DNA of 64,000 nucleotides from Ardenticatenaceae bacterium (GTDB lineage Bacteria; Chloroflexota; Anaerolineae; Promineifilales; Promineifilaceae): positions 1 to 64,000 of the forward strand of contig JACKBS010000015.1 of assembly GCA_020634435.1 (NCBI GenBank), given 5' to 3'. Position numbers and translations under genes: made by a program. Positions 1 to 6,256 of the stretch are shown here, one piece after another; the first letter of the stretch is position 1, and the number at the start of each line of letters is the position of its first letter. The notes beneath the pieces are model-generated. The model saw nothing but the letters and a program-made list of their open reading frames with translations. It was not told where the DNA came from and made no database searches.

Positions 1-433
1 GCATCCGCCAGCTTTTGGGCTACTTCCGGTGTGCGTTGCCAGACGGGTTCAATGCCGAGAAAACAGCGGGTTTGCCGGTCAACAAGAGTCATGATGTAGA
101 TTTCGTTTTTTTCTCGCCAATGAACGTGAAAAGCTCGTCCTGCTCAGCGACTTCGACGGGGCCATCAGGACCCGGCAAAGTGGGTGGTAACCCATCAGCA
201 TACGCCTTGAGCCAATTGGCAACACCCAGATGGCGCGCGGCTTGCCGTTGACTGTTACCATCCAGCACCAGGCGAATGGCTTGTTGACGGGTAGCGACCG
301 AGTGGCCAGCGGGCAGTGGCTGGGGCACATATTTCCGATTACAGACTTTGCATTTGACAACCTGGCTGCCAGCGACGGTTTTGCCATTTTTAACTTGTTG
401 GTCTGTTCTGTGACAGTGGGGACATTGATTCAT
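1..433 (-). CDS. IS1-family transposase, programmed -1 frameshift, truncated by window edge
   Basis: The first reading frame (ATG at 431-433) encodes an InsA-like protein: a CPHC...CKVC zinc finger near residues 4-31, then a short helix-turn-helix region ending GVANWLKAYAD, then DELFTFIGEKK. That frame stops at 89. A run of seven A residues on the minus strand (positions 106-112) lies just before; slipping back one base there continues as EKKNEIYIMTLVDRQTRC, the start of the InsB-type DDE domain, which stays open to the window edge. This is the classic IS1 fusion-by-slippage arrangement. The recognition-helix segment looks a few residues shorter than in typical IS1 proteins, so activity is uncertain. 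Catalytic residues past the first block are not visible. Confidence 0.8.
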
Positions 434-474
434 GTGTCCTTTATACCATGCCTTTCTGATTAGTCACTCCCGAA
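1..474 (-). mobile_element. IS1-family insertion sequence, right part only
   Basis: The left window edge cuts an IS1-family element whose transposase reads leftward from position 433. The upstream boundary is set tentatively near 474, where the minus strand reads GGGAGTGACTAATCAG, a sequence that could be the inner part of a terminal inverted repeat. The other terminus and any target-site duplication lie outside the window, so the end is an inference. The element borders the RiPP locus that begins about 200 bases further on and may mark a rearrangement boundary. Confidence 0.6.
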
Positions 475-641
475 TATGTTGTTCGAATTGTTTTTCGGTT
501 AAACTTGTGGGGAGCGTGCTCATGGTTGAACTCCTTTTGGTTGAGTTGTTAACAACAACCATGATGCACGATTCCTCTTTTTTGAAAAGCTTCAGTTACT
601 TCGGTAAGAATGGCTGTCATTTTCCGTCGCTACATTACATT

Positions 642-650
642 TGGTATAAT
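642..650 (+). promoter_or_regulatory. Extended -10 promoter of the precursor genes
   Basis: The bases TGGTATAAT form a consensus -10 box (645-650) with an extended TGn element. No good -35 hexamer sits 17 bases upstream, which fits extended -10 promoters. It lies 41 bases before the first precursor start at 691. The rest of the 475-690 gap shows nothing else I can interpret. Confidence 0.55.
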
Positions 651-690
651 GGCCGTTTCAACATAGTTCACTCAAAATAGGAGAGCGCAA

Positions 691-855
691 ATGGACAAAA
701 ACAAGAAAGAAAACACCCAACCAGCAACAAAACAAATACCAAAAAAACCATGGCGCAAGCCAGACATGCAGAAGCTCCAAGTAAGCCTGGATACGGCATT
801 TAGCACTGGCAGCGTTAGTGACGGAATGGGTCGCACCTCCGCACCTCCTCCCTAA
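691..855 (+). CDS. RiPP precursor peptide 1 (lasso-like), 54 aa
   Basis: ATG at 691 follows an AGGAG box at a suitable distance. The peptide has a very basic, Lys/Pro/Gln-rich first half and then WRKPDMQKLQVSLDTA, which resembles the leader pattern (Y/W)xKPxLxxLxV...T of kinase-associated lasso precursors such as paeninodin. If cleavage follows the usual rule of Thr at the penultimate leader position (T35), the core would be FSTGSVSDGMGRTSAPPP, placing an Asp at core position 8, the expected macrolactam acceptor. Thr35, Gly40 and Asp44 recur at identical positions in the two following paralogues. Function as a precursor is inferred from the similarity, tandem repetition and adjacent B1/B2 genes. 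A Phe first residue would be unusual for a lasso peptide. Confidence 0.75.
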   Translation: MDKNKKENTQPATKQIPKKPWRKPDMQKLQVSLDTAFSTGSVSDGMGRTSAPPP

Positions 856-943
856 GCAAGCTGTCATTGATCGGTTCAAAGAGAGGTATGATTAGTAGGA
901 AACGGCTATTCGTTTTAAATCAAAAAATATTAGGAGACCACAC

Positions 944-1102
944 TTGAACAAAAACAAGAAAGAGAACGCCCAGCCAACGCCGCTACAAACCCCAAAACAG
1001 CCCTGGCGCAAACCAGACCTGCAAAAGCTCCGCGTGAGTTTGGACACCGCTTCAGCCTTTGGCAGTGGCGGTGATGGTATGGGAAGCACCTCAATAAACT
1101 AA
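944..1102 (+). CDS. RiPP precursor peptide 2 (lasso-like), 52 aa
   Basis: This paralogue of the 691 gene starts with TTG at 944, preceded by AGGAG at 932-936; the homology runs right to this codon (NKNKKENAQP versus DKNKKENTQP), which decides the start. The leader carries WRKPDLQKLRVSLDTA. The predicted core after T35-A36 is SAFGSGGDGMGSTSIN, with Ser at position 1 and Asp at position 8. Divergence between the two cores is concentrated after the leader while the leader is nearly invariant, the usual signature of RiPP precursor families. The C-terminal part is rich in Ser, Thr and Gly, offering hydroxyls for the kinase and sulfotransferase encoded downstream. The processing site is inferred, not shown. 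Confidence 0.72.
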   Translation: MNKNKKENAQPTPLQTPKQPWRKPDLQKLRVSLDTASAFGSGGDGMGSTSIN

Positions 1103-1195
1103 ACAGCACTTTTATTAAGTTTAGCTAGAAGGGGAATGGCTGGAGGCAAACGGCAGTTTGCCTCATTTTTACCCATTCACCCCGGGGAGAAATAT

Positions 1196-1356
1196 ATGAA
1201 AAAACCAAAAAACAGAACACTCAGCTCCCACTCCCGCCAACAACCAAGCCTCACAGGCACAAACCACACCTGCAACAACTCAATGTTAATCTCGACACTG
1301 CTTTTACCATGGGCGGCGGCACGGACGCCATGGCTGCCACCACTACCGGACCTTAA
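1196..1356 (+). pseudogene. RiPP precursor peptide 3, frameshifted near its start
   Basis: A third copy follows a GGGGAG ribosome-binding site and ATG at 1196, but the start codon is out of frame by one base with the conserved body. Restoring one A in either of the two six-A runs directly after the start gives a 53-residue peptide whose T35, G40 and D44 align exactly with copies 1 and 2. The body reads KPHLQQLNVNLDTA followed by a putative core FTMGGGTDAMAATTTGP. The defect could be a true mutation, a sequencing error in the A tract, or slippage-dependent expression. The tryptophan of the leader motif is replaced (RHKPH), which hints at relaxed selection. Confidence 0.6.
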
Positions 1357-1391
1357 GCCAACACTATAAACTCGACGTAGCAATAGCAAAA

Positions 1392-1463
1392 ATATTGCCA
1401 CAAGTTCTAGCAGTTGAACCAATTTAGCAGGGTGAATGGGAGGACTTGTGGCAATATCGTTTT
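1392..1463 (+). terminator. Hairpin between precursors and biosynthetic genes
   Basis: A perfect 14-base inverted repeat (1392-1405 ATATTGCCACAAGT with 1444-1457) encloses a 38-base loop and is followed by CGTTTTTAG. It lies between the last precursor and the kinase gene. The placement suggests partial termination or mRNA 3' end protection that would give more precursor than enzyme transcript; this is inferred from position. Confidence 0.6.
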
Positions 1464-1487
1464 TAGTGAGCAAGCGCAGAAAACTTT

Positions 1488-2390
1488 ATGAATATGACTT
1501 ACTCAGCTTTTGGCCTCTCCTGGCAGCTGCCTTTCGCCTGCCCAGAAATGGGCGTGCCCAAATCATACAGTGCGGTGGATATCCGGGTGTCGTTGGGTAC
1601 AGTCCCAGAGTTCTTGCCTGAAGCCAGAGATGCCGGGCCGTTTCAACAGGTAACACCAAACGCGGTTCTATTCAGCTTTCCCGGTGTGGCCCGGTACCTG
1701 GTGCAGAACGGCACAGAAATTATCATCCAGCCAGAGCCAGGCGCACCGGAGACACGATTGCGACTCTTTTTGCTGGGTACGGCCGCTGCCCTGCTGCTGC
1801 ACCAGCGAGGCATTTTACCGCTCCACGCCAGCGGCATCCGCACGCCAAAAGGTGCCGTGCTCTTTACCGGACACTCTGGTTTTGGTAAATCAACCCTGCT
1901 AGCCACCTTTCTAGAACGGGGCTACGACATGCTGACGGATGATGTGGCGGCGATTAGTTTGGCTGAAAACGGCCGTCCCTTCGTGGCCCCCAGTTACCCC
2001 CATTTTAAGCTGTGGGCCGACAGTGCCGAAATGCTCAACAAAGCCACCAACGAGCTCGAACGCATTCGCCCCGAGCTGGACAAATTTGCCGTGCCCTCAG
2101 CTGTGGCCCTGGATGACCAACCTCAGCCGCTGCACGCCATTTACGTGCTAACCCCCACCAACGACCCCGAGCTGCGGCTGGAAATGCTGCAAGATGCCCG
2201 CAAATTCAACGTTTTTTTGGACCACACCTGGCAAAAAATGGCCCTCAAGCGTATGAATCGACACACGGAGCATTTCCGGCAGTCGGTGGCCATCGCCAAC
2301 CAGGTTCGCCTCTGCCGCGTCTACCGGCCCGAAAAACCGTTCCAGCCCTACGCATTGGCCGATCTCATCGAGGCGGATTTTCGGGCATGA
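1488..2390 (+). CDS. HPr kinase-like RiPP tailoring kinase, 300 aa
   Basis: The protein resembles the C-terminal kinase domain of HPr kinase/phosphorylase. A P-loop (GHSGFGKST) lies near residues 126-134 and an acidic LTDDVAAI segment near 147-154. It follows the LHASGI strand typical of this family. Stand-alone members of this family in lasso-peptide clusters phosphorylate a Ser side chain of the precursor (known from paeninodin-type clusters). Here the neighbouring precursors, PqqD and B2 genes support the same role on Ser/Thr of the tail. The stop overlaps the next start as ATGA, indicating translational coupling. The HPr-binding N-terminal half of true HprK is not recognisable, so a role in catabolite control is unlikely. 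Confidence 0.78.
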   Translation: MNMTYSAFGLSWQLPFACPEMGVPKSYSAVDIRVSLGTVPEFLPEARDAGPFQQVTPNAVLFSFPGVARYLVQNGTEIIIQPEPGAPETRLRLFLLGTAAALLLHQRGILPLHASGIRTPKGAVLFTGHSGFGKSTLLATFLERGYDMLTDDVAAISLAENGRPFVAPSYPHFKLWADSAEMLNKATNELERIRPELDKFAVPSAVALDDQPQPLHAIYVLTPTNDPELRLEMLQDARKFNVFLDHTWQKMALKRMNRHTEHFRQSVAIANQVRLCRVYRPEKPFQPYALADLIEADFRA

Positions 2391-3250
2391 GCAAGATTGT
2401 CTGGCTGGCCTCTTACCCCAAATCGGGCAATACTTGGGTGCGCATCTTTCTGAACAATTACCTGCAAAACGGCGATGCCCCAGCTGACATCAACAATCTG
2501 GAAGACAGCATGCACGCAGGCAAGCGCGAGCTATTTGACCGACTGACAGGCGTAGAATCATCTGATTTAACGGCCGTTGAGATTGATCGATTTCGTCCGT
2601 GGATGTACGGCCGTTGGGCCGAAGAAAGCAGCGAAACGCTGTTTGTAAAAGTGCACGACGCTTACCGCTATACCGACACGGGCCAGCCGATTTTTCCCCA
2701 AGAAGCAACCCAAACGGCCGTTTACATCATCCGCAACCCGCTCGACATTGTCGCCTCAATGGCCAACCACTTGAGCATCACCCTGGACAAATCGATCGCC
2801 TACATGGCCGACGAACAGTACGCGCTGGCCCGCAGCGGCAGCAAGCTGCACCGTCAGCTGCCGCAGTTTATGGGCAGCTGGCATGCGCACGTGCATAGTT
2901 GGACGGATCAGACAGAACTGCCCATTCATCTGGTTCGCTACGAAGATTTACTGCAAGCGCCGCATGAGACCTTTGAGAAGCTGGTTCAGGCCGTGGGCGT
3001 GCCAGTTGCGGCCGAGCGTTTGGCCAAAGCAGTGGCGTTTTCATCCTTTGACCAGGTAAAGCAGCAGGAAACGGCCGTTGGCTTCAAAGAGCGCCTGCCC
3101 GAAACCCCGGCATTTTTCCGCCACGGGCAGACGGGACGCTGGCAAACCGAACTCTCACCAGCCCAAATCGAGACAATTTGCTATCATCATCAACAGACTA
3201 TGCAAACATTTGGCTATCTAGACGAAAACGGCCGTCCCGTTATCAACTAA
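2387..3250 (+). CDS. Sulfotransferase, 287 aa
   Basis: A PAPS-dependent sulfotransferase of the PF00685 type. The 5'-phosphosulfate loop is YPKSGNTW (residues about 10-17), the 3'-phosphate site is IIRNPLDIVASM (about 113-124), and the C-terminal RHGQTGRW matches the conserved RKG/RHG cofactor loop. The length is normal for a soluble bacterial enzyme and no membrane segment is seen. The start overlaps the kinase stop by four bases. Located between the kinase and the PqqD-like chaperone, it most likely sulfates the peptide product, probably on Ser or Thr since the cores contain no Tyr. A sulfated lasso-type product would be unusual; the substrate is inferred. Confidence 0.82.
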   Translation: MSKIVWLASYPKSGNTWVRIFLNNYLQNGDAPADINNLEDSMHAGKRELFDRLTGVESSDLTAVEIDRFRPWMYGRWAEESSETLFVKVHDAYRYTDTGQPIFPQEATQTAVYIIRNPLDIVASMANHLSITLDKSIAYMADEQYALARSGSKLHRQLPQFMGSWHAHVHSWTDQTELPIHLVRYEDLLQAPHETFEKLVQAVGVPVAAERLAKAVAFSSFDQVKQQETAVGFKERLPETPAFFRHGQTGRWQTELSPAQIETICYHHQQTMQTFGYLDENGRPVIN

Positions 3251-3275
3251 TTTCAGCATTATTTGGAGAAAATTC

Positions 3276-3560
3276 ATGGCAACACTTACCTCGGCATCTC
3301 GCGTTGTGCGTTCCGAAGGATTCATTACCTCAACCGTGGACAACGAATTGGTGATGATGAGCCTGGAAAAAGGCACGTATTACGGCCTGGACGCCATCGG
3401 CAGCCAGATTTGGGAAAACATTGCCACCCCAATCACCATCGAAGCCCTATGTCAGAAGCTGATCGACCAGTTTGAGGTAGACCCGGCGCAATGCCAGGCA
3501 GATGTTCTAGCCTTCCTCAATGAGTTGCATCAAGAGGATATGGTTCATGAGGCCAGCTAA
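3276..3560 (+). CDS. PqqD-like peptide chaperone (lasso B1), 94 aa
   Basis: A small winged-helix protein of the PqqD/RRE family. Recognisable elements are the N-terminal strand pair (TSTVDNELVMMSLEKGTYYGLDAIGSQIWE is the central block, spanning about residues 21-50) and the C-terminal helix ending LNELHQEDMV. In lasso and other RiPP pathways this protein binds the leader and delivers it to the B2 protease. ATG at 3276 follows GGAGA. Its 3' end overlaps the next gene by 14 bases, so the two are probably coupled, as B1 and B2 often are. The likely ligand is the WRKPxLQKLxV leader of the upstream precursors. Confidence 0.85.
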   Translation: MATLTSASRVVRSEGFITSTVDNELVMMSLEKGTYYGLDAIGSQIWENIATPITIEALCQKLIDQFEVDPAQCQADVLAFLNELHQEDMVHEAS

Positions 3561-5274
3561 CAAGCTGGGCAAACTGTGGCGGCTCAGATGGCCCGACCGC
3601 TTGCTGCTGCTGGAAGCCATTTTTTGGCTGGCGCTGGCTCGTCTGGCGCTGCTGGTTGTTCCCTTTCGCCGGATTGCCCCACTGCTGGGAACGTTACAGC
3701 ACGAATCGGCGGCGGCCGTCCCCGATAAAACAGCGCACAGTGCCAACCGCATTGGCTGGTCGGTCCGCACGATGGCCCGTCGCACTCCGTGGGAAAGCGC
3801 CTGTCTCACCCAGGCCGTCAGCGCAAAGGCGATGCTGCACCGACGCCACATCCACAGCACGCTTTATCTGGGGCTGGCCAAGAACAACAGCCAGGCAATG
3901 AAGGCTCACGCGTGGCTGCGCTGCGGAGCGGCCATTCTTACAGGCGAAGCGGGTCACGAACAATTTACTGTCCTCTCTTCATTTGCCGAAGAAACGGCCG
4001 TTCCCCAGCCCAAAAATCCCGCCACCGCTGCTGCCTCGCCTAAAGCGGAAGACCTTTTGCTAGCGGTATTAAACCCTGTACCACAGCCAAAAATCACCAA
4101 CCAACTTGGCCAGTTAGGCAGTGAAGAATGGGAGGCACTGGTCAAAATTGCCAACCAGCAGCATGTCTTGACCTTATTGTATGCTTGCCTGCAACGACTG
4201 AATGTGGAAACGGCCGTTCCCCGCCCGATCCTCGACCAAATGCGGCAAAAACAGCAGCAAATCACCATGCAAAATCTGGCCATCTACCGCGAGCTACGCC
4301 TGATTTCCGAGCAAATGCAAGCGGAAGAAGTGCCGATGATTGTGTTGAAGGGCGCGTATCTGGCAACGGCCGTTTATCCCCACATTAGTCAACGCACCGT
4401 TGGCGACCTGGACCTGCTAGTGCCCGAAGAGAAGGTACTGCAGGCAGCAGACGTGATGCACAGGTTGGGCTGGCAGGAAACACAGCCGTTTACCTTGGAC
4501 GCGCTGCGCCAGCATCATCACCATCTGCCCACCTTTGTCAAAAAAGGGGTGAACTTCCCCGTCGAAATCCACTGGAACATTGCATTGCCGTTAGACAACA
4601 ACCGCATCAAACCAGACGATCTGTGGCCACAACCAATGACTATTTCGCTGGCGGGCACGGATTCATTGGCCTTCCCGCCCCATTTACAGCTGCTGCACCT
4701 AGCCCTACACACCGCCTACAATCACCAATTTGCCTTCGACCTGCGCAGCCTGTGCGACATCGCGCTGCTTATCGAACAACAAGCGGCAGCATTGGATTGG
4801 CCGCAGTTCATAGACACAGCCAAATTGTGGCAATGGGAGCGTGGCATCTACCTGACCTTAAAACTGGTACAGGAATTCTGGCAAACGGCCGTTCCCCCTT
4901 ACGTACTCGTGCAACTAAAACCGGCCAAAATGCCCGCCAACCTCACCCAACTGGCCAAAGAACAAATTTTATGGGGGCTGTCCAATAATCGGAGCATTAG
5001 TACAAACTTTTCCCAGCTTAAGGGCAACAAATCGCTGCCAGACAAAGTGCGGTTTGTGTTCCGTTTTGTCTTCCCCACGCGCAGCTTCCTGTCGTCTCGC
5101 TATGGCGTAAATCCAAACTCGGCCAGAATCGGGCTCTATTATCTGATAAACTTCCGCGATTTAATGAAACGCAACACGCGGCGCACCTGGCGGCTGCTGC
5201 GCGGCCAACAAACCGTCAATGAAGCCGTAGACCGCCGCAATCAGCTATCTGAATGGCTGGCAGAAAACGAATGA
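3547..5274 (+). CDS. Lasso-type B2 protease fused to a nucleotidyltransferase, 575 aa
   Basis: Residues 1-150 match the lasso B2 leader peptidase, a transglutaminase-like cysteine protease: PWESACLTQA carries the nucleophile (Cys86) and KAHAWL the His (121); a clear third Asp is not obvious. A low-complexity stretch (about 145-175) links to a PF14907-type nucleotidyltransferase: VLKGAYLA near 265, GDLDLLV near 286 with paired Asp, an HHHH run and VEIHWN. In pseudomycoidin-type clusters a separate nucleotidyltransferase works on the phosphorylated peptide, so here leader removal and a tailoring step appear joined in one chain. I chose ATG at 3547 because AGAGGA precedes it; an in-frame ATG at 3520 would add nine residues. 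The fusion is seen; substrate roles are inferred. Confidence 0.8.
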   Translation: MRPANKLGKLWRLRWPDRLLLLEAIFWLALARLALLVVPFRRIAPLLGTLQHESAAAVPDKTAHSANRIGWSVRTMARRTPWESACLTQAVSAKAMLHRRHIHSTLYLGLAKNNSQAMKAHAWLRCGAAILTGEAGHEQFTVLSSFAEETAVPQPKNPATAAASPKAEDLLLAVLNPVPQPKITNQLGQLGSEEWEALVKIANQQHVLTLLYACLQRLNVETAVPRPILDQMRQKQQQITMQNLAIYRELRLISEQMQAEEVPMIVLKGAYLATAVYPHISQRTVGDLDLLVPEEKVLQAADVMHRLGWQETQPFTLDALRQHHHHLPTFVKKGVNFPVEIHWNIALPLDNNRIKPDDLWPQPMTISLAGTDSLAFPPHLQLLHLALHTAYNHQFAFDLRSLCDIALLIEQQAAALDWPQFIDTAKLWQWERGIYLTLKLVQEFWQTAVPPYVLVQLKPAKMPANLTQLAKEQILWGLSNNRSISTNFSQLKGNKSLPDKVRFVFRFVFPTRSFLSSRYGVNPNSARIGLYYLINFRDLMKRNTRRTWRLLRGQQTVNEAVDRRNQLSEWLAENE

Positions 5275-5705
5275 CAACAAATATAACCTCACAGTTTCAG
5301 GCAAAAGTTTTGGTTCCCGGCAGCGGCAGTGGCTTGGCATTGGTTCTGGCGGAACCGCTCAGTTTATGGGGCGGGCTAAACCCGGAAAGTGGCGAAATTA
5401 TCGACCGGCGACATCCGCAAGCGGGGCAAATTGTGACAAACCGGGTGCTGGTGCTGCCCTCGGGGCGCGGCTCTAGCAGCGCCAGCAGCATCTTGCTGGA
5501 AGCCGTCAAGCAAGGCACCGCTCCGGCAGCCATCATTACTTCCGAGACGGATGGAATTTTGGCATTGGGAGCAGCCGTTGCCCGCGAGATGTACGATCAG
5601 GCGCCGCCCGTTCTGGTGCTTGACCGCGAAGCGTATTCACATCTGCAAACGGGTCAGCAGATTAGCGTCACAGAAACAGGGCTACTCACAGTTTCCGCTT
5701 CATGA
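5271..5705 (+). CDS. Aconitase X swivel-domain (DUF126) small subunit, 144 aa
   Basis: The sequence matches the small swivel subunit of aconitase X: EPLSLWGGLNPESG, IIDRRHPQ and the signature VLPSGRGSSSAS near residues 63-74. In archaea the two-subunit form dehydrates phosphomevalonate; other bacterial AcnX enzymes act on proline derivatives. The large catalytic subunit is not in this window. ATG at 5271 overlaps the stop of the B2/nucleotidyltransferase gene as ATGA, so it is co-translated with the RiPP genes even though no RiPP role is known. Its 3' end overlaps the convergent acetyltransferase by 20 bases. It may be a bystander at the operon end or a stray subunit. Confidence 0.8.
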   Translation: MTTNITSQFQAKVLVPGSGSGLALVLAEPLSLWGGLNPESGEIIDRRHPQAGQIVTNRVLVLPSGRGSSSASSILLEAVKQGTAPAAIITSETDGILALGAAVAREMYDQAPPVLVLDREAYSHLQTGQQISVTETGLLTVSAS

Positions 5706-6246
5706 AAACGGCCACGTCGTCTTTGGCCACATCTTCATTGCTGTAGAACGACAAATCAACGGCATCAAGCACAAACCCCAATCGCCGATAAGCGCGAATG
5801 GCAGGCACGTTGCGGCTCTGTGTCTCGCAAACAATCACGCGCAGCTGGTGGGATACGGCCGTTTCTACCACCTTATCCATCAACCGCCGACCAATACCTT
5901 GCCCACGCCACTCATCCGCCACGTGAAACTCCCACACGCGCAGGCTGCGGTTCCATTGCTCCGGGCTGGCCAAAGCCACACCTACCAGCTGCGCGCCCAC
6001 AAACGCACTAAAGGAAAAACCTTCGACCACAATACCTGCCAACCGGTCCATCTCAGCCTGATCCAGATGATCATAGCGATAGGTTTTGGGGGCTGGCAGG
6101 GTGACAAGTTTGAGGGTTACGGCCGTTTCCGCCTCACTTTCCCTCTTTTCCACCACATACTTTTCCTGAGTCACATACCCGATGATGACGGTAGAAAGTT
6201 GCGTGAGATCAGGAGAGGTAAACGGCCGTATCGCCACTTCAGCCAT
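5686..6246 (-). CDS. GNAT-family N-acetyltransferase, 186 aa
   Basis: An acetyl-CoA-dependent acetyltransferase. The cofactor loop is DEWRGQGIGRRLMDKV near residues 110-125, followed by the typical VCETQSRNVPAIRAYRRLGF segment (about 138-157). The acceptor cannot be deduced. ATG at 6246 has an AGGCAGGA box; a GTG at 6264 would extend it into the preceding gene by a few bases. The gene follows the class III aminotransferase closely on the same strand and is likely co-transcribed with it. Its N-terminal 50 residues are less conserved. Confidence 0.85.
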   Translation of the reverse strand: MAEVAIRPFTSPDLTQLSTVIIGYVTQEKYVVEKRESEAETAVTLKLVTLPAPKTYRYDHLDQAEMDRLAGIVVEGFSFSAFVGAQLVGVALASPEQWNRSLRVWEFHVADEWRGQGIGRRLMDKVVETAVSHQLRVIVCETQSRNVPAIRAYRRLGFVLDAVDLSFYSNEDVAKDDVAVFMKRKL

Positions 6247-6256
6247 CAATCCTGCC

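Noticed and set aside
1136..1369. A 77-residue open frame covering the third precursor
   Set aside because: Its translation past the start codon has no similarity to the two intact precursors, while a one-base shift restores the whole conserved body.
5253..5270. Upstream ATG for the DUF126 subunit
   Set aside because: The ATG at 5271 overlaps the previous stop as ATGA and fits family length; the earlier one adds six residues without a better ribosome-binding site.
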